Shown in pieces: positions 37,448-41,486 of a DNA stretch of 41,486 bases. The DNA is taken from positions 1-41,486 of the IMG/VR virus record IMGVR_UViG_3300018917_000040, one strand, 5' to 3'. The DNA comes from a virus. The position numbers and the translations under genes were made by a program. The notes under the pieces were generated by a model. The model saw only the letters and a list, made by a program, of their open reading frames with translations. It was not told where the DNA came from and did no database searches. Positions within the stretch are counted from its first letter, which is position 1, and the number at the start of each line of letters is the position of its first letter.

Positions 37448-38597
37448 ATGGCTCTACGTCCCGCCGACCCTCCCTGGAACACCATCTCCCTGTGCGCCGG
37501 CGGCGGCGGGCTCGACCTCGGCATCCAGCTCGCCGTGCCCGGAGCGCACAGCGTCTGTTACGTGGAGAGGGAAGCCTATGCCGCCGCATGCCTGGTCGCG
37601 CGCATGGAAGCGGGCGACCTGGCTCCGGCGCCTGTCTGGTCTGACCTCGCCACCTTCGACGCTCGACCATGGCGCGGCCGCGTTCATTGCATCGCTTCCG
37701 GAGATCCCTGCCAGGACAACAAGCACCGCCGGAAAGCAGCTCGGCGCCGGCGGCACCCGCTTCCTCATCCCCGAAGTGCTCCGGGTGGTCGATCAGTGCC
37801 GGCCTCTCCGTCTCTTCCGCGAAAACGTGCCGGGGAACGCGGCCGGACAGCTCGCCGCCCTCGTCCCGCCACTGGAGCGAATGGGCTACCGCGTTGAATG
37901 CGGACTTTTCAGCTCGGCCGAAACCGGAGCTTCCCACGGACGCAAGCGCATGTTCGTCATGGCCGACCTGGCCGACGCCGAGGGCGAACGACCCGGAGAA
38001 GCGTGGGAACTTCGACACCAGCAACCCGAGGAATGGCCTGCCGGGTGCGGCTGCCTTGTGGGGCACGCCGACTGTGAACCGGAGGGCGCAGGAGCCGCGG
38101 GATGTGCACCACGGGGTACAGCTGGCGAACCAGGTGGATCAGTGGCGGACGCCGGTGGCGCGAGACGCGGAGCGGGGCGCGTCCAACAGTCACGATGCGA
38201 AGGCGGGCAAGCACTCGCTGCTGTCGGAAGTGGCGAACTGGCCAACGCCGGCGGCGCGGGATCACAAGGGCGCGAACTCGATCGAGCATGTGACGACGAA
38301 CGGCACGGGCCGCATGCACATGGACCAGTTGCCGAATTTCGTCCTCTATGCCTCCCACTCAGCGCACCCGGACCTTCCGACTCCCGCTGGCCCGCCATCC
38401 TCGCCGCCGCGCCGCAGCTTGAACCCGCTGTTTGTCGAATGGCTCATGCGCTGGCCCATCGGGTGGAGCGACTTGGACTGCTCGGCAACGGGGTCGACCC
38501 GGTGGCTGCAGCTTATGCGTGGCTTTGTCTGGACGCTCGCCACCGCGCCGCGCGAGCGGCACGGCCAGCTGGGCCTGGGGCTGTGAAGGCGGCATGA
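37448..38597 (+). pseudogene. C5-cytosine DNA methyltransferase split by a frame change near 37721
   Basis: Would methylate cytosine C5. The first frame gives motif I (ISLCAGGGGLDLGIQLAVPG) and motif IV with the catalytic Cys (ASGDPCQ, Cys88), then runs out of sense after about 37720. One base later the next frame continues at once: STAGKQLGAGGTRFLIPEVL, then RENVPG (motif VI), GASHGRKRMFVMAD (motif VIII), and motif X (LGLLGNGVDPVAAAYAW). That frame ends on an ATGA overlap with the next gene, as elsewhere in this phage. So one extra base (or programmed +1 shift) near 37721 splits the enzyme. A third frame also looks coding; see findings. Confidence 0.8.
37960..38586 (+). other. Overlapping frame with WPTP-x-ARD repeats, protein-like
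   Basis: Reads WPTPRANDPEKRGNFDTSNP, then WGTPTVNRRAQEPRDVHHGV, WRTPVARDAERGASNSHDAK, WPTPAARDHKGANSIEHVTT and NPLFVEWLMRWPIGWSDLDC. I recognise this style from the C-terminal parts of other phage C5-methyltransferases. It covers the same DNA as the second frame of the split gene, where the same repeats read LADAEGE, VGHADCE, VADAGGA and LANAGGA. Confidence 0.5.
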
Positions 38598-38995
38598 ACG
38601 GGCAGGCCGTCACTGACGCCCCGCCGCCAAACGCCGCTGGCGGGGCCGCCCCGGCTTCGGCACCAAGGCTGCCGCGCGGCTGTCCGGAGTGCCTGGCGCG
38701 CGTCTCCTCGCCCCAGCCCGCCGCCTTGTTCTGCTCGCCGGAGCACAAGCGCGCCTGGCACATCCGCGCGCGCAGCCGCGGGGGCGTGCTCCTCGCCCTG
38801 GCGATGGCCGCGCGCCAGACGCGGGGCGGCACCCGCGGCCCGGAACACCAGCGCGCGATCGGCCGCCGCGCCCGCGCCGACGCCGACCAGCTCATGCAGC
38901 GCTGGAAGGAAGAGGACCGCGCCGCCGGCCGCATGTCCGCGATCGACTACATCACGCTGCGCTACCGCTACGGCCTGGTGGACGTGGTCCGGTGA
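38594..38995 (+). CDS. Small Cys-containing phage protein (133 aa)
   Basis: Has RGCPECLARVSSPQPAALFC then SPEHKRAWHIRARSRGGVLL, a likely zinc-binding motif (CPEC...CSPEHK). The end is helical (ADADQLMQRWKEEDRAAGRM then SAIDYITLRYRYG). ATG 38594 overlaps the methyltransferase frame; the stop overlaps the next GTG. Function unknown. Confidence 0.7.
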   Translation: MNGQAVTDAPPPNAAGGAAPASAPRLPRGCPECLARVSSPQPAALFCSPEHKRAWHIRARSRGGVLLALAMAARQTRGGTRGPEHQRAIGRRARADADQLMQRWKEEDRAAGRMSAIDYITLRYRYGLVDVVR

Positions 38996-39177
38996 ACGCC
39001 CAGGCCGACCCCGACCTGATCGAGCTCGCAAGAGCGCTTGCCCGCGCGAGCGTTCGGAGAGACATTGCCCGCGCCCGCACCTCCCGGCCCGGCAGTGGGC
39101 TGGCGGTTGGCGCTGCCGGGCCGGAGCCGCAAGGACGCCATGCGCACGATCATCTACGCCCGCTTCAGCTCGGATAA
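38992..39177 (+). CDS. Small phage protein with repeat insert (61 aa)
   Basis: GTG start overlaps the upstream stop (GTGA). Reads MNAQADPDLIELARALARAS then VRRDIARARTSRPGSGLAVG, with the hairpin-repeat peptide GLAVGA, and ends RHAHDHLRPLQLG. 'DP-LI-LARALAR--V-RDIA' resembles small conserved proteins often placed just before phage recombinases. It overlaps the integrase start by 38 bases. Confidence 0.65.
   Translation: MNAQADPDLIELARALARASVRRDIARARTSRPGSGLAVGAAGPEPQGRHAHDHLRPLQLG
39088..39124 (+). repeat. Hairpin repeat, copy 4, just before the integrase start
   Basis: Arms GGCCCGGCAG and CTGCCGGGCC (ten pairs) close over TG/CG and the loop GGCTGGCGGTTGG. It lies 15 bases before the integrase ATG and is read as SGLAVGA in the small gene. 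Confidence 0.75.
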
Positions 39178-40720
39178 CCAGAACCCGCGCTCGATCGCCG
39201 ACCAGGTTGCCCTGTGCCGCCAGCGCGCCGCGGCCGAGGGGTGGAGCGTGGTCGCCGTGTTCGAGGACGCGGCGATCAGCGGCGCCGCCGGCATCGGCGA
39301 GGAGCAGCGGCCCGGCCTCCACGCCATGCTGGCGCTGGTCGAGGCGGGCGGCGTCGACCAGGTGCTCGCCGAATCGACCGACCGCATCGCCCGCCACGTC
39401 GCCGACGCCCACCTGGTGCGCGAGCGCATCGAATATGCCGGCGCCCGCCTCTTCACCCTGTTCGACGGGGCGGTCACGCCGATCATCGGCCTGGTCAAGG
39501 GCTTCATGGACGCGCAGTTCCGCACCGATCTCGGAAAGCGCGTGCGCCGCGGCCACCAGGGGGCGGTGAGCGAGGGCCGCTCCCCCTCGGGCGTGGCGTA
39601 CGGCTACCGCAAGGTGCTGCGCTTCGGCGCCAAGGGCGAGGCGGTGCGCGGCCTGCGCGAGGTCGATCCCGACCAGGCGGAGATCGTGCTGCGCATCTAC
39701 CGCGAATATATCGCCGGCAAGAGCTCGCGCCAGATCGCCCACGCGCTCAACCGCGACGGCGTGCCCGCCCCGCGCGGGCGGCTGTGGGCGCCGACCACCA
39801 TCTCCGGGCATCGCGCCGCCGGCTTCTCGATCCTCGCCAACCCCATCTACATCGGCCGCATCGTCTACGGCCGCACGCGATCGGCGGTGAACCCGGTCAC
39901 CCGCCGCCGCACCAGCCGGCCCGGCGAGGGGCCGCTGGTCGAGCAGGAGGCGCCGCACCTGCGCATCGTCGACGACGCGACCTGGGCGACGGCGCAGGCA
40001 ATGCTGGACGCCAATGCCGGCGGCCGTCCCGAACGGCGGCGGCGGCCGAAGCACCTGCTTTCCGGGCTCGGCGAATGCGGCCTGTGCGGCGCGGCCTGGG
40101 TCAAATTCTCGATGCTCAACTGGAAATGCTCGACCCACCAGAATGGCGGGGCCTGCGCCAACAATCGCACCATCTCGACGCGGCAATATGAGCGCCGCGT
40201 GCTGGCCGAACTCAAGGCCGGCATGCTCGCGCCGGAGGTGGTGAGCGCCTATGTGCGCGAATATCACCGCGAATATGCCCGCGCGGCGGCGCAGCTCGGC
40301 CGCGACCGCGACCGCATCGAGCGGCAGCTCGGGGAGGCGCGGCGCAAGGTCAAGCGGCTGCTCGACGCCTTCGCCGCCGGCGCCGACGAGTTCGCCGAGA
40401 TCCGCGACATGCTCGCGGCGGCGCGCGACGAGCGGGAAAGGCTGGAGCGGGAACTGGCCAGCATGGACGCGCTCCCCGACGTGCTCGCGCTCCACCCCCA
40501 GCTCGAGGCGGAATATCGCCGCCAGGTCGAGGCGCTCGAGGAAGCCCTCGCCCGCCCCGAAGCCGAGCTCGACGCCGCCCCGCGGCTCCGCGCCATGATC
40601 GCCCGCATCATCCTCACCCCCAGCCCGGAAGGCCGCGGCGCCCATATCCAGGTGGTGCGCCGAATGGACCAGGTCCTCGCCCTGGCCCAACCCAAAGCCG
40701 CCGCGCGCAGCATACGCTGA
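39140..40720 (+). CDS. Large serine recombinase (integrase), 526 aa
   Basis: Integrates and, with a partner, excises the prophage. The catalytic domain starts MRTIIYARFSSDNQNPRSIA (Y-x-R-x-S motif, Ser10 the likely nucleophile), with AESTDRIARHVADAHLVRER and MDAQFRTDLGKRVRRG. The recombinase domain follows (GVAYGYRK...EIVLRIYREYIAGKSSRQIA). A zinc ribbon follows (CGLCGAAW...KCSTHQNGGACANN, about 313-345), then a coiled coil (RDRIERQLGEARRKVKRLLD). AAGGA precedes ATG 39140. Last gene of the rightward operon, next to the attachment site. Confidence 0.95.
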   Translation: MRTIIYARFSSDNQNPRSIADQVALCRQRAAAEGWSVVAVFEDAAISGAAGIGEEQRPGLHAMLALVEAGGVDQVLAESTDRIARHVADAHLVRERIEYAGARLFTLFDGAVTPIIGLVKGFMDAQFRTDLGKRVRRGHQGAVSEGRSPSGVAYGYRKVLRFGAKGEAVRGLREVDPDQAEIVLRIYREYIAGKSSRQIAHALNRDGVPAPRGRLWAPTTISGHRAAGFSILANPIYIGRIVYGRTRSAVNPVTRRRTSRPGEGPLVEQEAPHLRIVDDATWATAQAMLDANAGGRPERRRRPKHLLSGLGECGLCGAAWVKFSMLNWKCSTHQNGGACANNRTISTRQYERRVLAELKAGMLAPEVVSAYVREYHREYARAAAQLGRDRDRIERQLGEARRKVKRLLDAFAAGADEFAEIRDMLAAARDERERLERELASMDALPDVLALHPQLEAEYRRQVEALEEALARPEAELDAAPRLRAMIARIILTPSPEGRGAHIQVVRRMDQVLALAQPKAAARSIR

Positions 40721-40745
40721 CAACGCACACTGCGTTGAATCCCAC
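40721..40745. other. Probable attR junction
   Basis: Between the integrase stop and the point where the glycosyltransferase frame becomes family-like (HGKELVVREALGAGLPSAGV). The switch lies around AACGCACACTGCGTTGAATC. The partner attL is outside the window, so the core cannot be defined here. Confidence 0.6.
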
Positions 40746-41486
40746 GGCAAGGAGCTGGTGGTGCGCGAGGCACTCGGCGCCGGGCTCCCCTCGGCCGGCG
40801 TCGGCTGTGCGATTTCTCGCGAGGCGATAGCGCAGCTCGCCGCGCAGGATGCGGACGGCAATCCGTTCGACGCCGCCAGCCTGACCGAGGATTATGAGAT
40901 CGGCCTGAAACTGCACGCGCTCGGCCGGCGCGGCGCGTTTGTGCGCCTCCCCGCCGGCGTCGGGGGCGGCGTCATCGCCACGCGTGGCCATTTCCCCTCC
41001 GACTGGCGGGAAGCGGTGGCGCAGAAGTCGAGGTGGATGGCGGGCATATCCTTGACCGGCTGGGACCGGCTCGGCTGGGGTGGCGGTCCGGCGGAGTGCT
41101 GGATGCGGCTGCGCGACCGCCAGCCGCCGCTCGCCGCTCTGCTCCTGTGCGCCGGTTACGCCGCACTGCTTGCCGCGGCGATCCTGGCCAGCGCGGCGCA
41201 GGCCGCCGGGCGGCCGATCCTGCTGGTGACGCCGACGCTGGCGCTAATGATGCAGGCCGCGACATTCCTGCTCGCCTGGCGGCTGGCCATGCGCTTCGCC
41301 TTCGCGGCCCGCAGCTATGGCTGGCGCGAGGGGCTGCGCGCTCTGCCTCGGGTCCTCACCAGCAACGCGCTGGCGATGCTGGCGGCGCGCGCGGCGATCG
41401 GGCGCTACCGCCGCGCCCGCCGCACCGGCGAGGCAGTGTGGGGCAAGACCCGGCACATCTTCCCGGTCCAAGTGCCGGCCGAGTGA
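40737..41486 (+). pseudogene. 3' part of a host glycosyltransferase (N4 adsorption protein B-like), interrupted by the prophage
   Basis: Reads HGKELVVREALGAGLPSAGV then GCAISREAIA, FDAASLTEDYEIGLKLHALG (TEDYE motif) and AVAQKSRWMAGISLTGWDRL (Q-x-x-RW motif), typical of family-2 glycosyltransferases. Two or three membrane helices follow (PPLAALLLCAGYAALLAAAI; LLVTPTLALMMQAATFLLAW). This is the layout of the NfrB-type inner-membrane enzymes needed for phage N4 adsorption. The N-terminal part is missing on this side of the integrase; the start codon lies beyond the other end of the prophage. Confidence 0.8.

Noticed and set aside
39038-39139. Upstream extension of the integrase to 39038
   Set aside because: Catalytic domains of serine recombinases begin a few residues before the Y-x-R-x-S motif, which fits ATG 39140; the extension overlaps the 61-aa gene and hairpin repeat.
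38513-40861. Leftward open frame of 782 codons
   Set aside because: Runs opposite the integrase, the methyltransferase end and the attR junction. It has no motifs and crosses a phage/host border.
1-41486. tRNA or rRNA genes, insertion sequences, endolysin or spanin genes
   Set aside because: I saw no tRNA-like cloverleaf, no transposase and no lysozyme- or amidase-type motif. The lysis genes are presumably left of the window.

Overview
The window is most of a temperate siphophage genome (about 40.7 kb) integrated in a very GC-rich alphaproteobacterial chromosome, followed by about 0.75 kb of host DNA. The host is most likely a sphingomonad. I infer this from base composition, protein style, and several dispersed repeats that I recognise as typical of Sphingomonadales genomes. 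The prophage's left end, its attL and any lysis cassette lie outside the window to the left.

Layout. Positions 1-21322 are the late region, read leftward (minus strand). In transcription order it holds an HNH nuclease, small and large terminase, HK97-type portal, ClpP-like prohead protease, major capsid, a hydrophilic head protein, connector and adaptor proteins, tail completion protein, tail tube, tail chaperones (probably joined by a -1 frameshift), tape measure, minor tail proteins, a large tail-tip (J-like) protein, two small proteins and a membrane-anchored PAS-like protein. Two rightward 'moron' islands interrupt it (9878-10135 and 11255-11800). Both end tail-to-tail with the neighbouring leftward gene, sharing a four-base palindrome that supplies both stop codons. 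Positions 21659-26753 carry a leftward replication block: DUF6362-like protein, D5/P4-type helicase, a conserved phage protein and a DnaG-type primase. A rightward hicA-hicB toxin-antitoxin pair sits at 27132-27943. Positions 27949-33730 are the leftward early operon: cro-like repressor, small helix-turn-helix proteins, CII-like regulator, HD phosphohydrolase, winged-helix proteins, a DUF5131 protein and a DPPY-type DNA methyltransferase. A CI-like repressor (33818-34222) and a rightward operon (34287-40720) follow. That operon holds a protein with a MazG-like end, a frameshifted C5-cytosine methyltransferase and a large serine integrase. From about 40737 the sequence is the 3' half of a host glycosyltransferase of the N4-adsorption-protein-B type, interrupted by the prophage.

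How it works together. CI and Cro control the divergent early operons. The two methyltransferases and the DUF5131 and HD proteins probably modify DNA or nucleotides. Primase and helicase replicate the genome, terminase packages it into an HK97-fold capsid, and the long tail is built from the tape-measure set. Most genes abut or overlap with ATGA, GTGA or TGATG junctions, which I used to choose starts.

Most unusual signals: (1) a perfect palindrome present twice, each time just before a start codon, with the Shine-Dalgarno inside one arm; (2) a four-copy hairpin repeat with compensatory stem changes and a constant G/T-rich loop, read in the same frame (GLAVGA) inside every host gene; (3) a C5-methyltransferase region where two overlapping frames both look like real protein; (4) host dispersed repeats inserted in frame in phage genes; and (5) a strong UUCG-loop terminator directly before the tape-measure gene.
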